Source: an uncultured Lachnospiraceae bacterium (lineage in GTDB: Bacteria; Bacillota; Clostridia; Lachnospirales; Lachnospiraceae). From it: a DNA stretch of 64,000 nt. Position numbers and translations under genes: made by a program. The stretch covers positions 1 to 64,000 of the forward strand of contig ONNQ01000005.1 of NCBI GenBank assembly GCA_900319245.1. Reading direction: 5' to 3'. Positions within the stretch are counted from its first letter, which is position 1, and every line of letters starts with the position of its first letter. The notes under the pieces are model-generated. The model saw only the letters and a list, made by a program, of their open reading frames with translations, was not told the origin of the DNA and did no database searches. This document shows, one piece after another, positions 32,993 through 42,358 of the stretch.

Positions 32993-35900
32993 GACTGCCA
33001 TAAAGAATTTTGCCATCTGGGCAAGAAATAAACTGATCGCGGATATCAGTTACCGTGCTGGCCTGATGGGGATTACTGCGGATGGCATTCAGAAAGCTTT
33101 GCCACAGTCTACCGGAACGACCGAGTTCTACGACATCGGTACGGCAGAGCCGTATTCCATCAGCGGAGACGCAGTTAAACAGCGGAAGCATCTGGTGGAG
33201 CTGATTCAGCGCAAGGAGAAGGAAACAAACTACAAGACTGCCTATAAGTATGTGCTGGAGGAGGTTGCCTATACTTGGTTCAACCGCTTGATTGCTGTGC
33301 GGTTTATGGAAGTCAATGATTACCTTCCTTCTCATATAAGGGTTCTTTCCTCTGACTCTGGAAAGATGGAACCGGATTTGGTGACGAATCCGTTCAGCGC
33401 AGGCTTGTCTTTCACTTCGGAGGAAGAACAGGCTATCTATCAGCTGAAGCAGGAAAACAAACTGGATGAAGTTTTCCGTATTCTCTTTATCAAGCAGTGC
33501 AATGCATTGAATGAGAATTTGCCCGCACTATTTGAAAAGACCAGCGATTATACGGAACTGCTGTTGAATTTGTCTGTCATTAACCAGGACGGCGTAGTCT
33601 ATCATCTGGTGCATGATATTCCGGAGGAAGACTTCGATGTGGAGCGCGGCGGCCAGGTGGAGATTATAGGCTGGCTGTATCAGTATTACAATACAGAGCC
33701 GAAGAAAGAGGCTTTTGCTAAAAAAGGCAAGATTACCAAAGAAGAAGTGCCAGCGGTCACACAGCTTTTCACGCCGGACTGGATCGTCAGATATATGGTG
33801 GAAAACAGCCTTGGCCGTTTGTGGGTGGAGGGGCATCCGAATGATGGTCTGAAGGCAGGATGGAAATACTATCTGGAAGAAGCTGAACAGGAGCCAGAAG
33901 TCAAGGCGAAATTGGCCGAAATCCGAGCAGAATATGCAAAACTGAATCTGGAAGATATCAGAGTGATTGATCCCTGCATGGGCAGCGGTCATATCTTGGT
34001 GTATGCGTTTGATGTGCTGATGCAAATTTACGAGAGTGCCGGTTATGGTCAGCGCGACGCAGCAAGGAGCATTCTGGAAAACAATCTGTATGGTCTGGAC
34101 ATTGATGACCGTGCATTTCAGATGGCTTACTTTGCTGTCATGATGAAGGCACGGCAATACAATCGCCAGATTCTTAACGGCGAATACAAGCCCAATGTCT
34201 ATTCCATCCAGGAAAGCAATGGAATCAACCGGGGCCAGCTTAAGTATTTTGGAGCTGGACTGAACGATTTTGAAAAGAACAATGCAATTACTCAGATGAC
34301 AGTGCTTTTGGATACTTTTAAGGATGCGAAGGAATATGGATCAATTCTTACAGTAGATCAATATGATTGGGATCTGCTGGATCGCTTTGTGTCTAATATC
34401 GAAGTGATTGGGCAGTTCAGTATGTATACTGTGGGTTTGGATGACACTGCGGAAGAATTGAAGCAAATGATTGCACAGGGTAAGGTTCTTGCTCAGAATT
34501 ATCATGTAGCTACGACAAATCCCCCTTATATGGCCATCACAAACGCTAGTGATAAACTGTGCGCTTACGTTTTTGAAAAATTCCCAGAAGCAAAGGCGGA
34601 CCTGTACTCTGTTTTTATCGAAAGATGCGAAGCGTTTGCAAAACCTACAGCATATTTTGCCATGATTACACAGCAGTCTTGGTTTTCTCTTGCATCATTT
34701 ATTGAATTGCGGAAGAAGATATTTGGGCGTGACATGTCTGTGACCACTGCCCAGTTAGGGCCAAGAGCGTTTGACGAAATTAGTGGTGAAGTTGTTTCAA
34801 GTGTGTCGTTTGTTATTCGTAAAGGCTATGTGAATTCATACAGAGGCGTCTATATGGATTTACAGTCGGGTGAGTCAGAAACGGCGAAAGAAACAATGTT
34901 CATGTCTCGCAAGAATTATTACGAGGCTAACCAAGATAACTTCACATTGATTCCTAATAATATAGTTGTATACAACGCTTCAAAGAAAGCTTTACAACAT
35001 TTTAATGACGATACACCATTGAATTCTCTTGTAACAGCTAAACCAGGCATGCAAACAAGTGACAACGAGCGTTTTTTAAGGCTCTGGTTTGAGGTGTTTT
35101 TCAGTAAAATTGGTCAAGGGTTTGATCATGATGCAGCGGCTTTATCAGAATATAAATGGTTTCCATATAATAAGGGCATTGGCTTCAGAAAGTGGTTTGG
35201 TAACAATGATTACATTGTGAATTATTATCATGATGGAGAAGAACTGAAATATTGGCTTGTCCATAATCCCAATGACCCCAAAACAAAGCATTGGTCAAGA
35301 AATATGCGAAACTACGACGCATATTTTGAAGAAGGCATAACCTTTACTGCGATTGGTAATGCTTTTTCTGCTCGCATGAATGGAAAAGGATATTTGTTTG
35401 ATACAAAAGGACCAATGATTTTTGGTAGAGAGCTTCCTGTAGTATGTGGATTCGTTAATTCCATTGTATTTGACTTCTATAATCGAATGCTGTGTAAGCA
35501 GATTACCAAAAACTTTGATTCTGTAAATCTGGTTCCTTTTGCCACTATGGATGAATCAACACATAATCAAATAGAATGCCTTGTGAATAGTAATTTAGGA
35601 CTCTCAAAAACCGATTGGGATTCCTTTGAAACATCTTGGAATTTTCAACGCCATCCTATGCTGAAATGGCATAATACTAACGAGTTGGATCGCAGGGTAG
35701 CGTCACAATGTGGTGCTGCCGTACAATCTCCGGTTGACTATGCATATACGCAATGGATGATTGAATGTGATGAGCGGTTTGATCAGCTCAAAGCAAATGA
35801 GGAGGAGCTTAATCGCGTCTTCATAGATATTTATGACTTGAAAGATGAATTGTCTCCAGAGGTTGAGGATAGAGATATTACCGTTCGGAAAGCAGATTAC

Positions 35901-36671
35901 CAGCGAGATATAAAGAGCTTGTTATCTTATGCTGTCGGCTGCATGTTTGGCCGCTATTCTTTGGATGTAGAGGGCCTCGCTTATGCGGGAGGAGACTGGG
36001 ATGGAAACAAGTATAGTTCCTTTGCTCCTGACACTGATAACGTGATCCCTATCACAGATGAAGAGTACCTTGAAGACGATATTGTTTCCCGATTATGTAC
36101 ATGGTTGAAAGTTGTCTATGGCGAAGAAACACTTGAAGACAATCTTGATTCCATTGCAAACGCACTTGGTAATAAGGGTGCATCCAGCCGAGAAGTCATC
36201 CGGAACTATTTCTTGAATGATTTTTTCAAGGATCATTGCCAAACTTATTCCGTGACTGGCTCTGGTAAACGTCCGATATATTGGCTTTTCGATTCTGGAA
36301 AACAGAACGGCTTCAAGGCTCTGATTTACCTGCATCGCTACAATGCGGACACCATTGGTAATCTCCGTATCGATTATCTGAATCGTATGCAGCGTATTTA
36401 TGAAAGCGAAATAAGCCGTATGCAGGATATGATCGACCACAGTACAAGTGGCCGTGAAGTGGCGCAAGCAACAAAACGCCGCGAAAAATTAACGAAACAG
36501 CTGAAAGAATGCCGTGAATACGATGAGAAGCTTGCGCATCTGGCGCTGTCTCGTATTGAGCTTGATCTAGACGATGGCGTAAAGAAAAACTATCGCAAGA
36601 TTCAGACTGCGAATGATGGGAAATTCTATGAGGTTCTTGCTGATTCTAAGAACATCATGTCCAAGGAGTAA
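32985..36671 (+). CDS. pglX: BREX adenine-specific DNA methyltransferase PglX
   Basis: 1228 residues. SAM-binding motif VIDPCMGSGHILVYAFD (about 326-342) and catalytic NPPY in ATTNPPYMAIT (about 509) define an N6-adenine methyltransferase that marks host DNA. Region 4-8 order and length fit type 1 PglX. The C-terminal half carries the specificity domain; its DNA (about 34.8-35.7 kb) is visibly more AT-rich than the flanks. AGGAGGT lies before the ATG. Confidence 0.95.
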   Translation: MNKTAIKNFAIWARNKLIADISYRAGLMGITADGIQKALPQSTGTTEFYDIGTAEPYSISGDAVKQRKHLVELIQRKEKETNYKTAYKYVLEEVAYTWFNRLIAVRFMEVNDYLPSHIRVLSSDSGKMEPDLVTNPFSAGLSFTSEEEQAIYQLKQENKLDEVFRILFIKQCNALNENLPALFEKTSDYTELLLNLSVINQDGVVYHLVHDIPEEDFDVERGGQVEIIGWLYQYYNTEPKKEAFAKKGKITKEEVPAVTQLFTPDWIVRYMVENSLGRLWVEGHPNDGLKAGWKYYLEEAEQEPEVKAKLAEIRAEYAKLNLEDIRVIDPCMGSGHILVYAFDVLMQIYESAGYGQRDAARSILENNLYGLDIDDRAFQMAYFAVMMKARQYNRQILNGEYKPNVYSIQESNGINRGQLKYFGAGLNDFEKNNAITQMTVLLDTFKDAKEYGSILTVDQYDWDLLDRFVSNIEVIGQFSMYTVGLDDTAEELKQMIAQGKVLAQNYHVATTNPPYMAITNASDKLCAYVFEKFPEAKADLYSVFIERCEAFAKPTAYFAMITQQSWFSLASFIELRKKIFGRDMSVTTAQLGPRAFDEISGEVVSSVSFVIRKGYVNSYRGVYMDLQSGESETAKETMFMSRKNYYEANQDNFTLIPNNIVVYNASKKALQHFNDDTPLNSLVTAKPGMQTSDNERFLRLWFEVFFSKIGQGFDHDAAALSEYKWFPYNKGIGFRKWFGNNDYIVNYYHDGEELKYWLVHNPNDPKTKHWSRNMRNYDAYFEEGITFTAIGNAFSARMNGKGYLFDTKGPMIFGRELPVVCGFVNSIVFDFYNRMLCKQITKNFDSVNLVPFATMDESTHNQIECLVNSNLGLSKTDWDSFETSWNFQRHPMLKWHNTNELDRRVASQCGAAVQSPVDYAYTQWMIECDERFDQLKANEEELNRVFIDIYDLKDELSPEVEDRDITVRKADYQRDIKSLLSYAVGCMFGRYSLDVEGLAYAGGDWDGNKYSSFAPDTDNVIPITDEEYLEDDIVSRLCTWLKVVYGEETLEDNLDSIANALGNKGASSREVIRNYFLNDFFKDHCQTYSVTGSGKRPIYWLFDSGKQNGFKALIYLHRYNADTIGNLRIDYLNRMQRIYESEISRMQDMIDHSTSGREVAQATKRREKLTKQLKECREYDEKLAHLALSRIELDLDDGVKKNYRKIQTANDGKFYEVLADSKNIMSKE

Positions 36672-36685
36672 CGGAGGTATAGCTT

Positions 36686-39208
36686 ATGGCAGAGCTTAAC
36701 CTAAAACAAATCATAGATCGACTGAATGCTGAGTTTACGGGTGATACCCGGAAACTGGTTTTCTGGTACGACGATAAGGCGGAGTTCGCGGAGGATATTG
36801 AACGCATTGAGCTGGAGAATGCCAAGGTTTATCAGATGAAGCCGGATAACCAGTTTGCAACGAAGCGTTTTCTGGAGCGCGAGGATACGACGACAAACTA
36901 TCTGATCTATGCTCCGTTCCCGAAGCCGGATGTAAGAGAAAACCATCTGGAAGACACTCTGTTGTATTCCAAGCGGTTCTTTGCTGACCGTGCTTCTCTG
37001 CTGTCTGTTGATCTCGGTATTGAAGAGAACTACAAGCCGATCATCGAGAAGCATATTAAGTTCTTTGCCAGCAAAGAGCGGACACAGCGCTTCTATGACC
37101 TGGAGATTGAAAACTTCAACGAGGAAAATATCCTTGTCGGCCTTCTGAGCGCGGTATGCAAGACGCGCACCTGCTCTTTCGAGGAGGTGTTGCGTGTCAT
37201 GATCACAGAGGGATCGCTGGAAGACAATAAGTTCCTTGCTGAAATGGAAAAGTATGATCTCCTGCCGTCCTTCTGGAAGCTCTGTGAACAGCAATTCGGT
37301 TATACCGATGCGAAGCCGACATTGGAGAAGCTGATTGTCACGATGTTTGTCACATCGACCGCACGGCAGCTCGGCTGCGAAGTGCCGGCAGGCTGGAAGA
37401 GCTTCGTTTCCTACAAATCCGGGAATATCATTGCTTTCCTGGATAACCTGATGAACAGCGTGCTTTACAGTGGGCGCTTTGATGAATTGTCCAAGCATGT
37501 TTCTGACGGCCTGAATACTATGTCAGCCTTTGTCGGAATGCAGCCGGAAATGCTGATTGATGTCGAGACGTTCATTTCCGCAGATCAGATACTTGTGAAA
37601 TGGCTCATTGACCGTCTGACCGCTGAAGATACCGGTGCAATGCTGGATCGCGTTATGATTCCGGAGCTCTGTGAGAAGCGGATGAAGATGCATTTCGGAA
37701 AGCGGACGAAAAAGACCTATCAGCTACTTCTGAGTGCATACCATCTGATCGTTGCTGCGAACTACAGCTGCCCGGATGGATTTAAGAATGTGATCAAGCA
37801 GTATCTGGCGAAGGATTACCAGATTGATCAGGAGTATCGGAAGTTCTATTGCAGCTTTGATCAGATCGAGGATACGGGAGCTTTTGAAGGCCTCCGCACT
37901 CTGATCGAGAACATCTATACCAACGAGTACCTGGGTAAAATCATGCCCAAGTGGAACGAGGGTATTCAGGAAACCGGCGCACTTCAGGAAATGCCTTTGC
38001 AGCGCAATTTCTATAATCGTTATCTGCGCAACGCAAAAGAGCGCACGGTTGTGATTATTTCGGATGCGATGCGATATGAGGTTGGGCAGGAACTGTTCAA
38101 GCGAATGCTGGATGACCCGAAGTGTACCGCAAAGATGGAAGCACAGCTTTCTGTCCTGCCGTCCTATACAAGGCTTGGCATGGCCGCTCTGCTGCCGCAT
38201 AAAACTCTGACGATGACGGATGATTTCCGGGTGCTGGTGGATGATGTCCTGTGCAATGATCTTTCCTGCAGGCAGACCGTTTTGCAGAAACATCAGGCAA
38301 ACGGTGTGTGCGTGCAGTTCGATGATATCAAGGGCTTAAAGAAAAATGACCTGCGAGATATCTTCACAGGTATGCAGGTGGTTTATGTGTATCATAACCA
38401 GATTGACGCCCGTGGAGATAAGGCTACGACCGAGGACGAAGTGTTTGTGGCATGTCAGGAAGCGATTGCGGAGATTATGGATTTGATCCGGAAGATCTCT
38501 ACCAATGCGAATACATACCGCTTCATCATAACGTCCGATCATGGCTTCATCTATAAGCGGGACAAGCTTTCCGAAAGTGATAAGATCGGTGCCATCAACG
38601 ATAAGAAGGCGTTTATCAATCGGCGCTTTATCGTGGCGCAGGAAGCAGTCGTGGATGAAGGTGTCCAGAGCCTGTCCTTGGGGCTGATTCTGTATAATGA
38701 CGATACCAAGCAGGTATCCTTCCCCGTCAGCAGCAATGTTTTCAAGGTGGCCGGCGGCGGACAGAACTTTGTCCACGGCGGATCATCTCCGCAGGAAATG
38801 CTCGTTCCGGTGCTGGATATCAAGATGGAACGCGGACACATGGAAACAAGACCTGCGCAGATCGCTCTAGTCAGTATCGTGCAGAAGATAACGAACCTGA
38901 TTGCCACTATGGACTTTATCCAGACTGATGCCGTCAGCGACACCGTGAAGAAGACGACGTACAAGATGTATTTCGTCTCAGAGGATAATGAGAAGATTTC
39001 CAACGAGAATATCTATATCGCTGACAGCCGTGACACCGATCCGCAGAAGCGAATCTTCCGGATGCGGTTCACTTTCAAGAATAAGAAATACGATAAGAAC
39101 AAGCAGTATTACCTTGTCGTATATGATGATGCTACTGGAATTGAAGCGTTCCGTCACCCGGTTATTATGGACCTGGCATTTGCGGATGATTTTGGCTTCA
39201 ACTTCTGA
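36686..39208 (+). CDS. pglZ: BREX phosphatase-like protein PglZ (type A)
   Basis: 840 residues. The alkaline phosphatase-like PglZ core is seen at about 450-650: VVIISDAMRYEVGQEL with the metal-binding Asp and FIITSDHGFIYKRDKL with Asp-His. PglZ is a core member of BREX; characterised homologues have metal-dependent nuclease or phosphodiesterase activity. It follows pglX by 14 bp with GGAGG. Confidence 0.95.
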   Translation: MAELNLKQIIDRLNAEFTGDTRKLVFWYDDKAEFAEDIERIELENAKVYQMKPDNQFATKRFLEREDTTTNYLIYAPFPKPDVRENHLEDTLLYSKRFFADRASLLSVDLGIEENYKPIIEKHIKFFASKERTQRFYDLEIENFNEENILVGLLSAVCKTRTCSFEEVLRVMITEGSLEDNKFLAEMEKYDLLPSFWKLCEQQFGYTDAKPTLEKLIVTMFVTSTARQLGCEVPAGWKSFVSYKSGNIIAFLDNLMNSVLYSGRFDELSKHVSDGLNTMSAFVGMQPEMLIDVETFISADQILVKWLIDRLTAEDTGAMLDRVMIPELCEKRMKMHFGKRTKKTYQLLLSAYHLIVAANYSCPDGFKNVIKQYLAKDYQIDQEYRKFYCSFDQIEDTGAFEGLRTLIENIYTNEYLGKIMPKWNEGIQETGALQEMPLQRNFYNRYLRNAKERTVVIISDAMRYEVGQELFKRMLDDPKCTAKMEAQLSVLPSYTRLGMAALLPHKTLTMTDDFRVLVDDVLCNDLSCRQTVLQKHQANGVCVQFDDIKGLKKNDLRDIFTGMQVVYVYHNQIDARGDKATTEDEVFVACQEAIAEIMDLIRKISTNANTYRFIITSDHGFIYKRDKLSESDKIGAINDKKAFINRRFIVAQEAVVDEGVQSLSLGLILYNDDTKQVSFPVSSNVFKVAGGGQNFVHGGSSPQEMLVPVLDIKMERGHMETRPAQIALVSIVQKITNLIATMDFIQTDAVSDTVKKTTYKMYFVSEDNEKISNENIYIADSRDTDPQKRIFRMRFTFKNKKYDKNKQYYLVVYDDATGIEAFRHPVIMDLAFADDFGFNF

Positions 39209-39230
39209 TAGATAGAACGGAGGCAAGAGA

Positions 39231-41291
39231 ATGTCGGAATTCTTTGAGACCGATGACAGAAGAACTGTCCTGAAGAATAAGCTCCGTCAGTATTTTGACG
39301 GGAAGATCGTGCGGAAAGATCTGACGAAGAAGATCAAAGAGGGAGCCAACGTTCCGGTGTATGTGCTGGAGTTCCTTCTCGGTCAGTATTGTAGTTCAGA
39401 TGATCCAGAGATCATTGAGCAAGGTGTTGAGAATGTAAAGCGAATCCTTGCTGATAATTTCGTGCGGCCTGATGAGGCTCAGAAGATTCTGTCTGTTCTC
39501 CGCCAGCGCGGCAGCCACACCGTTATTGATATGATCACGGTGAATCTGGACATTAAACATGACTGCTATGTCTCAGATTTCTCTAACCTTGGTTTGAAGG
39601 GTATTCCGATTGATGAGGAATACCCGACAAAATATGATCGTCTCCTCTGCGGCGGTATCTGGTGCATCGTTCAGTTGGATTATGAGTTCATCGAAGAAGA
39701 ACGGAATGGGACACCGATTCATATCCGTAAGCTGACGCCGATCCAGATGCCTCATGTAGACATCAATGAACTGAAGGACGGCCGGAAAGCCTTTTCCAAA
39801 GAGGAATGGATCGATGTATTGCTGCGTTCCATTGGTATGGAGCCGGACGAACTGGAGTACCGTGAGAAATGGCTGCTTCTGACCAGAATGCTGCCGCTTA
39901 TTGAGAATAACTTCAATTTGTGTGAGCTCGGCCCAAGAAGTACAGGCAAATCTCACCTGTATAAAGAAATATCTCCGAACAGCATCCTTGTGTCCGGCGG
40001 CCAGACCACCGTTGCCAACCTGTTTTATAACATGGCAAGAAAGCAGGTGGGGCTTGTCGGTCTCTGGGATTGCGTGGCCTTTGATGAAGTCGCCGGTATT
40101 CACTTCAAGGATAAAGACGGCGTACAGATCATGAAAGACTACATGGCTTCCGGCTCTTTTGCCCGTGGCAAGGAAGAAAAGGCAGCCTCCGCATCCATGG
40201 TCTTTGTTGGAAACATCAATCAGAACGTGGATGTCCTTCTGAAAACATCCAGTCTGTTTGATCCGTTCCCGCCTGAAATGGGTACAGATACGGCGTTCCT
40301 GGATCGTATGCATTGCTATATTCCCGGCTGGGAGATTCCGAAGTTTCGTCCGGAACACTTCACGGATGACTATGGATTCATCACGGACTATCTGTCGGAG
40401 TTCATTCGTGAGCTGCGGAAAGAACAGTACGGAGACGCTTTGGACAAGTATTTCCGTCTGGGAAAGAACCTGAACCAGAGAGATACCATTGCTGTGCGGA
40501 AGATGGTTGACGCCTATGTGAAGCTGCTTTATCCGGATGGTGTGTTCGACAAAGAACAGATCGAAGAGATTCTGACGATTGCGCTTGAAATGCGTCGGCG
40601 TGTAAAGGAACAGTTGAAAAAGCTTGGCGGCATGGAGTTCTATGATGTGAATTTCTCCTACATCGACAATGATTCCTTTGAGGAGCATTATGTTTCCGTG
40701 CCGGAACAGGGCGGCGGAAAGCTGATTCCGGAGGGAATGTGCAATCCGGGCCAGGTATATACCGTATCCCGTGGAAAATCCGGTATGATCGGCGTATTCC
40801 GTCTGGAATCGCAGATGCTTCCGGGCAACGGCAAGTTTGACCGTACCGGCCTCGGTTCAGATCGGGAGTGTAGGGAGGCCTCCAATACGGCATTCAATTT
40901 CCTAAAAGCAAACGGGAACCGGATCAGCGGCAGCATCAGCACGACTACAAAGGATTACATCGTTAACTATCAGGATTTACAGGGCATCGGGATGACCAAC
41001 AAGCTGGCGCTGCCGACGTTGATCGCACTCAGCTCTATTGCCCTGAGCAAACCGACCGTGAGCTCTCTAGCCGTATTGGGTGAGATCAGCATCAGCGGAA
41101 CCATCATCAAGGTAGATGAGCTTGCAAATTCGCTGCAAGTTTGCCTGGATTCCGGCGCGAAGAAGGTATTGCTGCCGATTACTTCTGCCGGTGATCTCGG
41201 TATAGTTCCTGCAGAACTGGTCGGATGCTTCAACCTGATTTTCTATAGCAGCGCCGAGGACGCAGTATATAAGGCGCTGGGAGTGGAATGA
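39231..41291 (+). CDS. brxL: BREX Lon-like ATPase BrxL
   Basis: 686 residues. AAA+ core with Walker A GPRSTGKSHLYKEI (about 230) and a Walker B-like CVAFDEVAGIHF; the C-terminus (about 585-686) is Lon protease-like (VLGEISISGTIIKVDELANS). Characterised BrxL is a DNA-binding, MCM-like hexamer essential for phage exclusion. Last core gene of the operon; GGAGG lies before the ATG. Confidence 0.95.
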   Translation: MSEFFETDDRRTVLKNKLRQYFDGKIVRKDLTKKIKEGANVPVYVLEFLLGQYCSSDDPEIIEQGVENVKRILADNFVRPDEAQKILSVLRQRGSHTVIDMITVNLDIKHDCYVSDFSNLGLKGIPIDEEYPTKYDRLLCGGIWCIVQLDYEFIEEERNGTPIHIRKLTPIQMPHVDINELKDGRKAFSKEEWIDVLLRSIGMEPDELEYREKWLLLTRMLPLIENNFNLCELGPRSTGKSHLYKEISPNSILVSGGQTTVANLFYNMARKQVGLVGLWDCVAFDEVAGIHFKDKDGVQIMKDYMASGSFARGKEEKAASASMVFVGNINQNVDVLLKTSSLFDPFPPEMGTDTAFLDRMHCYIPGWEIPKFRPEHFTDDYGFITDYLSEFIRELRKEQYGDALDKYFRLGKNLNQRDTIAVRKMVDAYVKLLYPDGVFDKEQIEEILTIALEMRRRVKEQLKKLGGMEFYDVNFSYIDNDSFEEHYVSVPEQGGGKLIPEGMCNPGQVYTVSRGKSGMIGVFRLESQMLPGNGKFDRTGLGSDRECREASNTAFNFLKANGNRISGSISTTTKDYIVNYQDLQGIGMTNKLALPTLIALSSIALSKPTVSSLAVLGEISISGTIIKVDELANSLQVCLDSGAKKVLLPITSAGDLGIVPAELVGCFNLIFYSSAEDAVYKALGVE

Positions 41292-41317
41292 GTAATTATG
41301 GAAGGTGGTGAAGCAGT

Positions 41318-42358
41318 TTGAGCATTCCTGTTTACTACCTGTCTTTGCCCCACGATTTGTCGGGCAGCAGGAGTAAAAATAGATTTCGCGCTGAGCTTCT
41401 GTGGGGCGTGAGTAAGATGCTTGATCTTATGGAAGAGGACCGTGATTTTACGATGGTCTTTGATTACGCTTGCGACATAGAAGTTCATTATGAAAACGGC
41501 TTCGAATTCTTCCAAATAAAAACACATAGTCGGAGTAAGTCTTACACGACAAAACGGCTAACTAAGGTTGAAGGAGAAGGGTCTATTCTCGGAAAGCTAT
41601 ATGTTCTGGTAAAGAACAATTTCCCCGGAGAAGTACGCGTTGCTGTAGTAAGCAATGTTCCATACAGTTCAATGCCGGCTGATGCGTTGCTCAATTGCTT
41701 TTTGAGTCTGCCAGATAATGATCAAAGAGAGATTGTTACAGCATTAAAGGATGAGTTGGAGATAGACAGTATCGACCTTTCAAAGTTGTTCTATCTTCAA
41801 ACCAATATAGATCTTGAGCATCCTGATGATGCGGTTCGCGGGAAACTAACCCTTGCCTTTGAAAGAATAAAGAAATGTGAGCCGACAAATCCCAATGCGT
41901 TATACAGGCTTATAGTTGATACTGTTTCTGAAAAGGCATGTTACGAATATTCAGCAGCAGATTACGATGAAATTCTTCGATTAAAAGGCCTTTCGAGAAA
42001 ACAGTTTGATGAGTTACTGGACTTACATGCTGAAAAATCCAAAACCGGTATATCTGCGGCAACCGAGTATATTAATCAATTGCCAAATATAAGGGACCGA
42101 ATGATCTATAAACGATCGTTGCCCAATGTACTTAAACTATTATCCACATCATGGCCGATAAAGGAAATTGAGTCTGAAATTGCACAATATCTCCGGGAAA
42201 ATGATGTGGGAGATATGGAGACGGCAATTGATCTTCTGATTACAAGATTCAATGATCGATTTCCCGTAGAAGTGAGCCGAGCCGATAAAGCAGTGCTATA
42301 CATAGTCGTTATAAAACGTTTTGAAGATGGAGTGTATGGATATGAAGATGGCATTTAA
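41318..42358 (+). CDS. DUF4297-type nuclease, effector of a Lamassu/ABC-3C-like pair
   Basis: 346 residues from a TTG with GGAAGGTGG upstream, 26 bp after brxL. The N-terminal domain has CDIEVHYENGFEFFQIKTHS (about 50-70): D...E...QxK, a PD-(D/E)xK nuclease centre as in DUF4297/Cap4-type effectors. The rest is helical. The next gene, overlapping by about 17 bp, encodes an SMC-like ATPase with a zinc hook. DUF4297 nuclease plus SMC ATPase is a known composition of Lamassu-family and ABC-three-component systems, where the ATPase senses DNA and frees the nuclease. Confidence 0.8.
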   Translation: MSIPVYYLSLPHDLSGSRSKNRFRAELLWGVSKMLDLMEEDRDFTMVFDYACDIEVHYENGFEFFQIKTHSRSKSYTTKRLTKVEGEGSILGKLYVLVKNNFPGEVRVAVVSNVPYSSMPADALLNCFLSLPDNDQREIVTALKDELEIDSIDLSKLFYLQTNIDLEHPDDAVRGKLTLAFERIKKCEPTNPNALYRLIVDTVSEKACYEYSAADYDEILRLKGLSRKQFDELLDLHAEKSKTGISAATEYINQLPNIRDRMIYKRSLPNVLKLLSTSWPIKEIESEIAQYLRENDVGDMETAIDLLITRFNDRFPVEVSRADKAVLYIVVIKRFEDGVYGYEDGI

